Assembly: GCF_001898315.1 (NCBI RefSeq)
Contig: NZ_MKTQ01000008.1
Location: 62,001-126,000, forward strand
Direction of reading: 5' to 3'
Source of the DNA: Microbacterium sp. 70-16
GTDB taxonomy: Bacteria > Actinomycetota > Actinomycetes > Actinomycetales > Microbacteriaceae
DNA: 64,000 nt
Both the position numbers and the translations under genes were made by a program. Shown in pieces: positions 33,802-43,665 of this stretch (positions are counted from its first letter, which is position 1; the number at the start of each line of letters is the position of its first letter). The notes under the pieces were generated by a model. That model worked only from the letters and a program-made list of their open reading frames with translations, was not told the origin of the DNA and ran no database searches.

Positions 33802-35199
33802 TCAGCGCGGGTACACGAGGATGGCGGCCGCCGCGGCATCCCCCGGCTGCACCGGGTATCCGGCGAGCGCCCCGTCGGCCGCGTACGAGATCGCGGCGCG
33901 CACGGCACCCGAGCCCGCGTCGATGCGATAGACGCTACCCGCGGTGACCGACACGTCGACGCTTGCTCCTGACGGCACGACCACGTCGCGCGCGTCGCCG
34001 CCGTCCGCTGCGGTGACCGTGACGGTCTGGTCGTCGCCCTCGTCTGCCGCGAGGGTCAGCACCGGCGACGGCCCGTCGGCGACGGCAACCAGCGCAGGCT
34101 CGGTCAGCAGCGCCGCCCCCGTGAACCAGCCGAAGTCGCTACCGGCGGTGAAACCGGTCGTCGCCCAGACGCCGCCCGTGATCGGCGTCGTCGCCGACAC
34201 ACTGACGGTGTAGGTGCCGACGGCGAGGCCGGTGAGGTCGAGTTGCAGGGGCACTCCCGCCGTCAGCGGCACGACGTGCGGCTCGCCGGCAGCACCGGAG
34301 GCGGAGCGGATCGTGACGGTGGCGGTGCCGTCGGATGCCGGCGCCACCAGCCGCAGCGTCGTCGGGATGTCGCTCGCGTCCGGGTCATCGGGCGCCAGCG
34401 CGACACGCACCCCGGGGATGACCAGGGACGTGTCGGGCGCCCCGACAGCGGCGATCTGATCGACTCCGCCGGGGGTGAGCACGCGCGTGAGGCTCGCCTG
34501 CAGGGATGCCTGCACGGGCGCCTGCGTCGAGGTCACGCGGACGATGGGGTTCTCTTCGCCGAGGGCGAGGGCTGCGAGCGGGATGACCCGCTGCGTGCCA
34601 GGCGCGACGACGATTTCGGCACCGGCGGGCGGAGCGACCAGCCCCGTCGAGCCGTACACGGTGAGGGTCACGAGCGCCGCGACGTCGCCCGGGTTGCCGA
34701 GCACGACGAGGTCGGCGGCGCCTGTCGTCGCGGATCCCGCGACGAGCCACGAGTCCATCGACGAGCGCACGCACGCCGATGCGGCGAACCCGGCGAGATC
34801 GTCGTCGTCGAGCTGCGCGGAGCCGGCCGCAGCGAGGTCGGTGCGTGCGCCGTCGACGGGCTGTGCCGTGACCGCCGAAGGGCCGGCGCCGTCGGTGACG
34901 TTCTGCGGCGAGAGCGTCGCGATGTCGATCGGGGCAGCAGCCGCGCTCGCGGTGACGTTCTGCGCCGCGGCATCCGTCAGCAGCGATGCCTGCGTCGAGT
35001 CGCGTCCGCTCGCGAGCAGCGGCCCGGTGCAGGTGGCGACGGATGCCGTGGCGGGCGGCTGCGCCGACAGCGAGACGGGCTCACGGGTGATGCCCGGGGC
35101 GTCGACCGTGACGAACAGGACGGCGGCGGCTACCAACGCGGCCGCGACGACGACGCCGACCGCGACACTGGCTGTGCGGGCCGCAGACATGGCGCTCAT
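33802..35199 (-). CDS. DUF5719 family membrane-anchored protein
   Basis: N-terminal TM, long Ala/Thr/Val-rich extracellular domain, located beside a large GT2. Confidence 0.75.
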   Translation of the reverse strand: MSAMSAARTASVAVGVVVAAALVAAAVLFVTVDAPGITREPVSLSAQPPATASVATCTGPLLASGRDSTQASLLTDAAAQNVTASAAAAPIDIATLSPQNVTDGAGPSAVTAQPVDGARTDLAAAGSAQLDDDDLAGFAASACVRSSMDSWLVAGSATTGAADLVVLGNPGDVAALVTLTVYGSTGLVAPPAGAEIVVAPGTQRVIPLAALALGEENPIVRVTSTQAPVQASLQASLTRVLTPGGVDQIAAVGAPDTSLVIPGVRVALAPDDPDASDIPTTLRLVAPASDGTATVTIRSASGAAGEPHVVPLTAGVPLQLDLTGLAVGTYTVSVSATTPITGGVWATTGFTAGSDFGWFTGAALLTEPALVAVADGPSPVLTLAADEGDDQTVTVTAADGGDARDVVVPSGASVDVSVTAGSVYRIDAGSGAVRAAISYAADGALAGYPVQPGDAAAAAILVYPR

Positions 35200-38123
35200 G
35201 CGGATCCTCCCTCGGCCGGCGGCCCGGCGGCGGCAGGCGATGCGTCGGCACGCGGCTCGGCGTCGGCACGCGGCTCGGCGGCAGCCGGCGCGGCAGCGGC
35301 CGGCACAGCCCCCGTCGCGGTGGCCGGCACCCGCCGCGACGCGGCGCGGCGCGGCCGCGCGAGCCCCACGACGCGCGGGCGGCGGCGCGCCTGCGCGAGC
35401 GAGAGCCGCGTCGGCAGCGCCAGCAGCAGCGCGGCGAGGATGATCCCGCCCTGCAGCAGCGCGACGCGCCAGATCTCCCCCGCCGGCGTCGCTGGCCGGT
35501 CGGTGACCTCAGACGTCACGCGCCACAGCTTGCCGCGCGCGGTCTCCCCGACGATCTCGAGGTCGGCGCGCTGGTCGAGCGTGCTCTCTGCTTCGCTGCG
35601 GATGCCGTCTGCGGCATCCGTTCCCGGCGCGCTGTCGTCGAGCAGGATGAAGGCGATGCCGTGCGCCGCGAGCTCCTCGATGACGGGGCCATCGGGGTCG
35701 GTGATCAGCTGTGCGGCGTACTGCGCGGTGAGCTCGTCACCGGCATCCGGTGCCGTGCGCGCCGACCGCAGCGTCGTCTGCCCACCCAGTGACGCCGTCT
35801 CGCCCCAGACGACGTCGGTGATGACGGCGCCGTCGCCGGTCGGCGTGAGGATGAACGTCGCCGTCGACAGGCCGTCGCGCCCCTCGGCTTCGACGTAGGC
35901 CGGCAGGGTGCTGCTGGATGCCTCGGTGATGTCGGCGGCGCCGCGCAGCGGCGCGGTCAACGCGGGAACGGCACTCGCCGCGAGGGTCAGCATGACGAGC
36001 GCCGCGAGGTTCGGGCGCAGGTGCACGCGGTCGGGCAGGGCGTCGAGCGCGAGCGCGGCGGCGCAGACCGCGGCGAGCCAGTAGAGGCTGATCGCGGCTC
36101 CCGGCCACAGCGCGACAGGCGTCGCACCGTCGGATGCCACGGTGATCCCGAGCGCGCCGATCGCGGTCGCGAGCCCGGCGAGCCCGGCGATCGCGAGCAC
36201 GGCGGCGGGCACGATGCGTCCGATGATGGGTGCGGCGATCGCGAGGACCAGCAGCGGCGCGACCAGCACGGGCGTCCAGACGGCGATCTCGGTGCCCGAC
36301 AGTGCCGCCCAGCCGTCCGCCTGCGGGAATCCGAGAGCGAGCAGCAGTCGGCGGCCGGCATCGAGTGGGCCGGAATCGGCGAGCGGCACCCCGGGGTCGG
36401 CCAGCAGCGCCCACGCTTCGCCCGCACGCAGCCGCTGCCAGACCAGCGGCGCGAACACGACGGCCGTCGGGATCACGAGCCAGATGACGCGCGCGAGTCC
36501 CGCGCCGCGCCCGACGGTGGCCGTCAGCAGCAGCGCGATGACCCACAGCAGCACGAGTGCCGGCGCGATCGAGGGCGCGCACGCGACGACGGCGACCGCG
36601 ACGATGGATGCCACACCGGCCGCACTCCACGAGCGGTGCGCGACGGCAGCCGTCCACAGCAGCCAGGGCAGCAGCAGGTGCAGGATGACGACCGTCGGGC
36701 GCCCCGTGACGAGCGCGTCGAGCAGAGTGGGGGCGAGCGCCCACGCGACGGCGGCGACAGCGCGGACGATCGCGCGGTCACTGAACCGGGTCGCGGCGAA
36801 CCAGCCGCCGAGGGCGGCCAGCGGCAGGGCGAGCACCCACAGCACGACGATCGCCTTCGACGGTGCGGACGGCGACAGCGAACCGATGACCGCGACGACG
36901 GCACTGAACGGGTCGGCAGCCCCGCTCGTGGCCCAGCCGAGCGGGCGCAGGCCGAACGCGGCATCCTCCCACAGCGCGCCGACGGTCGCCCGCAGCGGGG
37001 CGAGCGCGCCACCGCCGAGCACCGGCCAGGCCAGCAGCGACAGGAACGCGACGACCGAGACCACGAGTGCGGCCAGCACGATCCATGCGCCGCCGCCGCT
37101 GAAGAAGTGCAGTTCGCCGCGGCCGGAGCCCGCCGGGATCTCGTCGTCGAGGCGGTGCCGCAGTTCGGTCGAGCTGACCCGCAGCGGGGCAAGCCGCGCC
37201 CACGAGACGACGCGACCGGTGCGGATGCCTCGGCGCGCGCGCGCGACGCCGCCGAGTCGGAACATCGCGGTCAGCGCCGCGCCCCATTCGGGCAGGATGC
37301 GCGACGGCCGCTTGCCGAGAAGCGCACCGAGCGAGCGCAGCAGCGCGAGTGGTAGAAGTGTCAGCCAGTGCAGCGGGACGGCCACGGCGGGGGCGTAGAC
37401 GAGACGGCGGTGCAGTTGGGCCGTGCGCTGCGCATACGCGGCGCGCAGCGGCGAGGGGTTCGAACCTGCGATCGCGACGAGCGCCGTCGGCGCCAGCACG
37501 ATGCGCCCACCGCGCAGGCGCGCACGGATGCCGAAGTCGAGGCCTTCATCGGCGCCCGCGAGGGCCGCGTCGATGCCGGCGAGCTGTTGCCACGCGTCGG
37601 CACGCACGAGCACGCCGCGGATGTCGGTGCCGAGGACATCCTCGCTGCCGTCGTACTGACCCTGGTCGTGCTCGCCGTCGGCGAGGCCGACCGTCCGACC
37701 GAACCGTGTCATCGACACGCCGAGCGACACGATGCGGTCCTTCTCGTCGGCGCGGACGAGCTTGGGCGCCGCGAACGCGACCGACGGCGCGGTCTCGAGC
37801 GCGCCGGCGAGCCGCGCGAGGGCGTCGGGCTCGGGCGTCGCGTCGTGGGTCAGCAGCCAGATGGCGTCACCCTCGAGGCGGTGCGAACCGAGTGCGACGG
37901 CCTGAGCGAAGCTCGTGCGCCGGTCGGCGGTGATGACGCCTTCGGCGTGGGATGCCGCGGCGACCGCACGCACGGATTCGTCGGCGTCGCACAGCACGAT
38001 CGTCAGCGCGTCGACGGGGCGCGACTGTGCACGGAGCGCAGTGAGCGTCCGTTGCAGATGGATGTCTGCGGCTACGCGCCCCTCGGGGCGGACGACCAGC
38101 AGCGCATGGACTCGGGCGGGCAT
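35196..38123 (-). CDS. Large glycosyltransferase (GT2 N-terminal domain plus multi-TM C-terminal region)
   Basis: VHALLVVRPEGR..WLLTHDATPEPDALARLAGALETAPSVAFAAPKLV; 12 or more hydrophobic segments. Confidence 0.85.
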   Translation of the reverse strand: MPARVHALLVVRPEGRVAADIHLQRTLTALRAQSRPVDALTIVLCDADESVRAVAAASHAEGVITADRRTSFAQAVALGSHRLEGDAIWLLTHDATPEPDALARLAGALETAPSVAFAAPKLVRADEKDRIVSLGVSMTRFGRTVGLADGEHDQGQYDGSEDVLGTDIRGVLVRADAWQQLAGIDAALAGADEGLDFGIRARLRGGRIVLAPTALVAIAGSNPSPLRAAYAQRTAQLHRRLVYAPAVAVPLHWLTLLPLALLRSLGALLGKRPSRILPEWGAALTAMFRLGGVARARRGIRTGRVVSWARLAPLRVSSTELRHRLDDEIPAGSGRGELHFFSGGGAWIVLAALVVSVVAFLSLLAWPVLGGGALAPLRATVGALWEDAAFGLRPLGWATSGAADPFSAVVAVIGSLSPSAPSKAIVVLWVLALPLAALGGWFAATRFSDRAIVRAVAAVAWALAPTLLDALVTGRPTVVILHLLLPWLLWTAAVAHRSWSAAGVASIVAVAVVACAPSIAPALVLLWVIALLLTATVGRGAGLARVIWLVIPTAVVFAPLVWQRLRAGEAWALLADPGVPLADSGPLDAGRRLLLALGFPQADGWAALSGTEIAVWTPVLVAPLLVLAIAAPIIGRIVPAAVLAIAGLAGLATAIGALGITVASDGATPVALWPGAAISLYWLAAVCAAALALDALPDRVHLRPNLAALVMLTLAASAVPALTAPLRGAADITEASSSTLPAYVEAEGRDGLSTATFILTPTGDGAVITDVVWGETASLGGQTTLRSARTAPDAGDELTAQYAAQLITDPDGPVIEELAAHGIAFILLDDSAPGTDAADGIRSEAESTLDQRADLEIVGETARGKLWRVTSEVTDRPATPAGEIWRVALLQGGIILAALLLALPTRLSLAQARRRPRVVGLARPRRAASRRVPATATGAVPAAAAPAAAEPRADAEPRADASPAAAGPPAEGGSA

Positions 38124-38228
38124 GACCTGGTCAGCCTATGCGGCCCCACCGGATCATCCCGCCCGCCACGCCTGATCGCCGTGGTTTGGTCCGTGAGGTT
38201 CGGCGCGCGATCGCGCCGATGCCGCCGC

Positions 38229-38546
38229 TCAGGCGCGGCGCTTGAGCTTGCGGCGCTCGCGCTCGCTGAGACCGCCCCAGATGCCGAAGCGCTCGTCGTT
38301 CTGCAACGCGTACTCGAGGCATTCGCCGCGCACGTCGCACGTCGTGCAGATGCGCTTCGCGTCGCGCGTCGAGCCGCCCTTCTCAGGGAAGAACGCCTCC
38401 GGATCGGTCTGTGCGCACAGCGCGTCGGCCTGCCAGGCCAGAGTGCTGTCGGCTTCTGCCGGTTCTTGGCGTCGCACACCGGGGACGCCCAGGTCCACCG
38501 GATCGACGAACCAGTTCTCAGGAACCCCGGAACGGTAACCCGTCAT
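38229..38546 (-). CDS. whiB2: WhiB-family transcription factor (WhiB2/WhmD-like)
   Basis: WQADALCAQTDPEAFFPEKGGSTRDAKRICTTCDVRGECLEYALQNDERFGIWGGLSERERRKLKRR. Confidence 0.94.
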   Translation of the reverse strand: MTGYRSGVPENWFVDPVDLGVPGVRRQEPAEADSTLAWQADALCAQTDPEAFFPEKGGSTRDAKRICTTCDVRGECLEYALQNDERFGIWGGLSERERRKLKRRA

Positions 38547-38697
38547 AGCGCTCTCCCCCGTCGATTCCCGTCACGCTCGTCCGCGTGTTGGAATAATTAC
38601 ACCGCTGTCATTCGCTGGGGTCAAGTCGCAGATGTTAAACCCTCAAGGCGTGATTGAACCTTCACCCGCGCCACGCCCGGCGTGTCGCGGGTGCGGC

Positions 38698-39846
38698 TCA
38701 CGCCTCGCCGCGCTGGGCGACGAACGCCTCGCCGACGCCGGAGAGGACGACCTCGTCGCTGCCGCCGCCGACGTAGACGGCGCGGCCGGGGGCCAGCGTC
38801 ACGGCATCCGTGCCGTCGGATGCCGTGACCTCGCCGGCGGTCGCCAGCACGATCGCCGGGCCCCGCAGGGCGACGGGCACGGGGGCGCCGGCCGCCGTCA
38901 CGCGCGTGAGCGCGAAGTCGGGGACGGCGACGGCGTACTCGACGACGCCCGGCGCGACCTCGCGAGGGATGACGAGCGGTGCCGGCCCGGCGGTCGCATC
39001 GAGCACGGCGAGCAGTTCGGGCACGTCGACGTGCTTGGGTGTGAGGCCGCCGCGCAGCACGTTGTCGCTGGCCGCCATCAGCTCGACGCCGAGGCCGGAC
39101 TGGTAGGCGTGCAGCACGCCGGCGGGGGCGAACAGCGCGTCGCCGGGGCGAAGCGTCACGAGGTTCATGAGGAGGGCGACGTAGAGGCCGCGGTCGCCGG
39201 GGAAGTCGGATGCCGCGGCGCGCAGCGCCGTGATCTCGGGCGCGAACTCCGCGTCATCCGACGCACCGAGCGCCGCCGTCAGCTCGGCCACGTCGGCGTC
39301 GGTGGCCTGCGACAGGGCCCACTCGAGCGCTGCGCGCAGGCCGTGCTCTTCGTCGGCATCCGCCAGCAGTCCGTCCAGGTGCGCGATCGCGGGGCCGCCC
39401 GCGAGCCGCGCCAGCAGACGTCGGGTCGCGGCGACCGGGCGCAGTCCGACGAGCGCACGGAAGGGGTCGCTCAACGCGACGATGATCTCCGGCTTGTGGT
39501 TGTCGTCGCGGTAGAGGCGGTCGCCGGCGTCGCGCGGCAGACCGGACTGCTCTTCGCGTGCGAAGCCCGCGACGGCCTGTGCCTTGGTCGGGTGGGCCTG
39601 GATCGACAGCGACGACCCGGCGGCGAGGAGCTTCATGAGGAACGGGAGGGCGGGCTCGGCGGCGCTTGTCAGCGCGGCATCCAGCGTCGTCTCGGTGCCC
39701 ACGACCCGCGACGGGCTGCCCGGGTGGTCGCCGTACCAGATCTCCGCTTCCGGAGCACCGGTGGGCGTGCGGCCCTCGAGGCCTGCGATGAGGTCGACGG
39801 AGCCCCAGGAGTAGTCCCGCGGCGTGTTGGTGATCGCGATCAGCAT
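38698..39846 (-). CDS. manA: Mannose-6-phosphate isomerase, class I
   Basis: ITNTPRDYSWGSVDLIAGLEG..EIWYGDHPGSPS..LPFLMKLLAAGSSLSIQAHPTKAQA. Confidence 0.95.
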   Translation of the reverse strand: MLIAITNTPRDYSWGSVDLIAGLEGRTPTGAPEAEIWYGDHPGSPSRVVGTETTLDAALTSAAEPALPFLMKLLAAGSSLSIQAHPTKAQAVAGFAREEQSGLPRDAGDRLYRDDNHKPEIIVALSDPFRALVGLRPVAATRRLLARLAGGPAIAHLDGLLADADEEHGLRAALEWALSQATDADVAELTAALGASDDAEFAPEITALRAAASDFPGDRGLYVALLMNLVTLRPGDALFAPAGVLHAYQSGLGVELMAASDNVLRGGLTPKHVDVPELLAVLDATAGPAPLVIPREVAPGVVEYAVAVPDFALTRVTAAGAPVPVALRGPAIVLATAGEVTASDGTDAVTLAPGRAVYVGGGSDEVVLSGVGEAFVAQRGEA

Positions 39847-39881
39847 GCCCTCAGCTTATGGCTCGCCCGCGATAGCCTGAT

Positions 39882-41291
39882 GTGACCATGGCCGTCCAAA
39901 CCCAGCACCCCGTCTCGGCGCCGCCCACCGCGCCGATCCGGGAGAAGACGGGTCATCTGCTGCTGCGCGGATGGTGCATCTTCGTGATCGCCGCCGCCCT
40001 CGCAGGCACGTCCTGGCTGATGGCGTTCGGGACGATCGGCGCGGGGATCGCGGCGTTCGGCTCAGCCATCGTCTCGATCGTGCTGTGGATCGTGCTGCGC
40101 CCCGAAGTGCAGTGGCCGCGCCTCCCCTGGTTCGCGGCGCTGTACGTCGCGTGGGCGGTGGCATCCCTCACCTGGACGGCGTATCCCTCCGCGACGCTGC
40201 TGACGCTCGGGCTGCTGCTCGCGACGACGGTGCAGGCGATGTTCGTCGGATCCGTGCTCACCTGGCGTGAGCTCGTGCGGGCGATCGCGTCGGCGCTGAA
40301 GTGGATCCTCGCGCTGTCGATCGTCTTCGAGCTGTGGGTGTCACTGGTGTGGGGCGGGCCGGTGCTGCCCGAGTTCGTGCGGCCCGACGGGCCGGTCGAC
40401 GACCCGATCGTGTACTGGTCGCGCGACAACCTCTTCGAGGGCGGGCGCATCCAAGGCCTGTTCGGCAATGCCAACCTGCTGGCCGTCGTGGCGTTGCTGG
40501 GCATGATCATCTTCGCCGTGCGGTGGGCATCGCACGCGCCGCGGCGCCCGCTGCTGGTCGGCTGGTTCGCGCTGGCCGCGGTCCTGTTCGTGCGCGCAGG
40601 GTCGGCGACGGCGTGGCTGACCGCCGGCACTGTCGTGGTCGTGCTCGTCACGGTGCTGCTGATGCGCACCTCGACACGCGCCGGCGGCCGCACGCGCTAC
40701 TACATCGCCTACGCCGTCGTCGGCCTCGGCGGGCTGACGGCGCTGTGGCTCACGCGCGACTCGATCTTCACGCTGCTCGGCCGCTCGTCGGATCTGACCG
40801 GCCGCGAGGGCATCTGGGCGGATGTGTGGGCCAAGGCGATCGAGCATCCCGTGATCGGCTGGGGGTTCTCGACCCCGTGGGTGCCGACCGACGCCTTCTT
40901 CGACGGCTGGATCACCGACCACGGTCAGACCGTCATGCAGGCGCACAACATGTGGCTCGACGTGTTCTTCCAGCTCGGCGCGATCGGGCTCGTGCTCATC
41001 GTGCTCACCGTCGCGGCGTTCGTGTGGCGCTCGTGGTTCTTCGCGGTCGACCGCCCCCGCTGGGACCTCGTCGCCGACCGCCCGTACTCGCCGCTGACGC
41101 TCGTGCCGACGCTCGTCGGCGCCGTCGTGCTCGTGCAGGGCCTCGCCGAGACGGGACCGCTCGTGGGCTGGGGCTGGATGTTCATCGTGATGCTCGCGTT
41201 CAAGATCAAGCAGGCGCCACTGATCGGTCGCGGGCCCTCGGAACAGCGGCTCGTCGGCGAGCAGGGCGAGACGCCACGGGATGGACGATGA
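39882..41291 (+). CDS. O-antigen ligase/polymerase family membrane protein (paralog 1)
   Basis: Multi-TM; GRIQGLFGNANLLAVVALLGMIIFAV..GREGIWADVWAKAIEHPVIGWGFSTPW..AHNMWLDVFFQLG. Confidence 0.85.
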   Translation: MTMAVQTQHPVSAPPTAPIREKTGHLLLRGWCIFVIAAALAGTSWLMAFGTIGAGIAAFGSAIVSIVLWIVLRPEVQWPRLPWFAALYVAWAVASLTWTAYPSATLLTLGLLLATTVQAMFVGSVLTWRELVRAIASALKWILALSIVFELWVSLVWGGPVLPEFVRPDGPVDDPIVYWSRDNLFEGGRIQGLFGNANLLAVVALLGMIIFAVRWASHAPRRPLLVGWFALAAVLFVRAGSATAWLTAGTVVVVLVTVLLMRTSTRAGGRTRYYIAYAVVGLGGLTALWLTRDSIFTLLGRSSDLTGREGIWADVWAKAIEHPVIGWGFSTPWVPTDAFFDGWITDHGQTVMQAHNMWLDVFFQLGAIGLVLIVLTVAAFVWRSWFFAVDRPRWDLVADRPYSPLTLVPTLVGAVVLVQGLAETGPLVGWGWMFIVMLAFKIKQAPLIGRGPSEQRLVGEQGETPRDGR

Positions 41292-41339
41292 CCCCTGCAG
41301 CACCGATGACGACGGAGCGCCGATGACAGCGGAGCGCCG

Positions 41340-42656
41340 ATGACGACGGATGCCCGCAGCGCCGGCGCCCGCGCTCTGTCGCGCCTGCTGGGCTCGGCGG
41401 ATTTCGCGCGGGCGCTCACGCTCGCGATCCTCGCGACGCTCGTCGGCTCGCACCTGATCGAGGCCGTCTCGGGCACCGTCACGCTGCGCACGATCATCGT
41501 GGGGCTGTGCGTGCTCTCGGCGGGCGTGCTCGTGGTGCGCCGTGAGGAGATCTCGCTGCTGCGGCTCGTGCCCACGACGCTGCTGATGGTGCTCGCGTGG
41601 GCGTTCGCGAGCGTGTTCTGGAGCACCGATCCGGCGTCGAGCTTCTGGCGCTGGGTCGCGATGGCTGGCGTCGCGTTCCTGGCCGTCACGATCGGGCACG
41701 TCCGCGACACGCTGCAGACGGTGCGCGCGCTCGGTGACGTGCTGCGGGTCGCGTTGACACTGTCGCTCGTGCTCGAGATCCTCAGCGGGATCATCTTCGA
41801 CCGCGGCATCCGTTTTCTGGGCATCCAGGGCAACATCGCCTCGCTCGGGCCGGTGCAGGGCATCTTCGGCACGCGCAACATGCTGGGCTTCATCGCGGTC
41901 ATCGCCCTCATCACGTTCGCGGTCGAGATGCGCGCCCGCTCGGTGCGCCCGGGGCTCTCGGTGTACTCGCTGTCGCTCGCGACAGGGCTGGGGTTGCTGT
42001 CGGCGTCGCCGACGGTGCTGATCCTCGCGGTCGCCGTCGGGTCGGCGACGGCGGCGCTGTGGCTCGTGCGATCGGTGCCGCCGCAGCGGCGCCCCACGGT
42101 GCAGTGGACGCTGGCGGGCGTCGTCGCCGCCGCATCCATCACCCTCTATCTGCTGCGCACGCGCATCATCGATCTGCTGGGCGCGACCGATGACCTCGCG
42201 ATGCGCAATCAGCTGTGGTCGCTGACGCGCTTCTACGTGGGGCGTCGGCCCGTGCAGGGCTGGGGATGGTTCGGCGCGTGGGATGTCGACGAGCAGCCGT
42301 TCGCGGCGCTGAACCAGCTGCTCGGCGAGCACCACACGACCGCCCTGAACGCGTACGTCGATGCGCTGCTGCAGCTGGGGTGGGCGGGGCTGCTGCTGAT
42401 CTGCGCGCTGGGCGCCGTCGCGCTCGTGCGGTCGTGGGTCGACGCGAGCCAGCGACGATCGGTCGTGTACGCCTGGACGCCGCTGACGCTCGTCGCGCTC
42501 GCGGTGACAAGCGTGTTCGAGTCGTTCACGCTGTACGGCGTGGGGTGGATGCTGCTCGTCCTGTGCGCCGTGCGGGCCGGGCAATCACGCGGTTGGCGCG
42601 AGCGGCTGGGCACCGCGGCTCCCACCGGCACGATTCCCACACTGCCCGCGGGGTAG
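41340..42656 (+). CDS. O-antigen ligase/polymerase family membrane protein (paralog 2)
   Basis: Multi-TM; GPVQGIFGTRNMLGFIAVIALITFAVEM..LGEHHTTALNAYVDALLQLGWAG. Confidence 0.85.
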   Translation: MTTDARSAGARALSRLLGSADFARALTLAILATLVGSHLIEAVSGTVTLRTIIVGLCVLSAGVLVVRREEISLLRLVPTTLLMVLAWAFASVFWSTDPASSFWRWVAMAGVAFLAVTIGHVRDTLQTVRALGDVLRVALTLSLVLEILSGIIFDRGIRFLGIQGNIASLGPVQGIFGTRNMLGFIAVIALITFAVEMRARSVRPGLSVYSLSLATGLGLLSASPTVLILAVAVGSATAALWLVRSVPPQRRPTVQWTLAGVVAAASITLYLLRTRIIDLLGATDDLAMRNQLWSLTRFYVGRRPVQGWGWFGAWDVDEQPFAALNQLLGEHHTTALNAYVDALLQLGWAGLLLICALGAVALVRSWVDASQRRSVVYAWTPLTLVALAVTSVFESFTLYGVGWMLLVLCAVRAGQSRGWRERLGTAAPTGTIPTLPAG

Positions 42657-42668
42657 AATCACCTGGTC

Positions 42669-43664
42669 ATGACGATCCCCACTTCACGCCCCGACGAGGC
42701 GACCGCCGAACGGTTCGAACCGGCGAGTGCGACGATCGCGATCGTCACGTTCAACCGCTCGGGCCTGCTCACGCGCCTGCTCGACAGCATCACCGCGATG
42801 GACCCCAAGCCGGGCCACGTCGTGATCGTCGACAACGCCTCCACCGACGACACCACGGCCGTCGTCGAGTCGTACCGCGAGAAGATCGGCACGCAGCTCG
42901 TCTACCGCCGGCTCGATGAGAACACCGGCGGCTCGGGCGGATTCAGCGAGGGCATGCGCGTCGCGTACGAGCTCGGCTCGACGTGGATGTGGCTCATGGA
43001 CGACGACGTCGAGGTCATGCCCGATGGGCTGGCCCGCATGGGCGCGTGGGCGCCGCGGTTCCGCTCGATCCAGGGGCGCCGCTACGACTTCGACGGCAGC
43101 GAGTTCTACTGGCAGTACCGGATCTCCGAGCCCCTGGGTATCCCGATCCCCTTCGCGCCGAGCACCTTCGACGAGTCGGGCTACAAGGAGATGAACTCGG
43201 GCTGCTTCGAGGGCATGTTCATCCACCGCGACATCGTGGCCCAGATCGGTCTGCCCGACCCGCGCTTCTTCATCTACTGGGACGACCAGACCTACGGCTG
43301 GCTCGCGTCGCGCATCACGACGTCGGTCATCGTGAACGAGTTCGTCCTGCGCCGCACCCGCGAGATCAAGCAGTGGGACATGGGCATCCGCCACATGAAC
43401 GCATCGTCGGATGCCTATCGCTACTACATCATGCGCAACCGCGCGATCATCAAGCGCTACTACCGCTCGCTGGGCGTCTACAACCCCGTGCTGTTCGGCC
43501 TGGGCACCGCCCTGACCTTCGGCAAAGAGCTGATCCGCCTGCTGTTCGTCGAGCGCAAGGTGCGCGGCACGTCGAACCTGTTCCGCGGCCTGCGCGACGG
43601 CCGCGCCATCGCCCGCGACCCGCAGTGGCAGCCGATGCCGCCGCTGGTTGCTGCGGGGGCCTGA
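42669..43664 (+). CDS. Glycosyltransferase family 2
   Basis: ATIAIVTFNRSGLLTRLLDSITAMDPKPGHVVIVDNASTDDT..STWMWLMDDDVEVMPDGLARM. Confidence 0.93.
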   Translation: MTIPTSRPDEATAERFEPASATIAIVTFNRSGLLTRLLDSITAMDPKPGHVVIVDNASTDDTTAVVESYREKIGTQLVYRRLDENTGGSGGFSEGMRVAYELGSTWMWLMDDDVEVMPDGLARMGAWAPRFRSIQGRRYDFDGSEFYWQYRISEPLGIPIPFAPSTFDESGYKEMNSGCFEGMFIHRDIVAQIGLPDPRFFIYWDDQTYGWLASRITTSVIVNEFVLRRTREIKQWDMGIRHMNASSDAYRYYIMRNRAIIKRYYRSLGVYNPVLFGLGTALTFGKELIRLLFVERKVRGTSNLFRGLRDGRAIARDPQWQPMPPLVAAGA

Positions 43665-43665
43665 G

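Noticed and set aside
40341-42584. 747-aa - strand ORF opposite the two ligase/polymerase genes
   Set aside because: Composition (RDEQH-rich) is typical of a GC-driven shadow frame; the + strand proteins have coherent TM topology.
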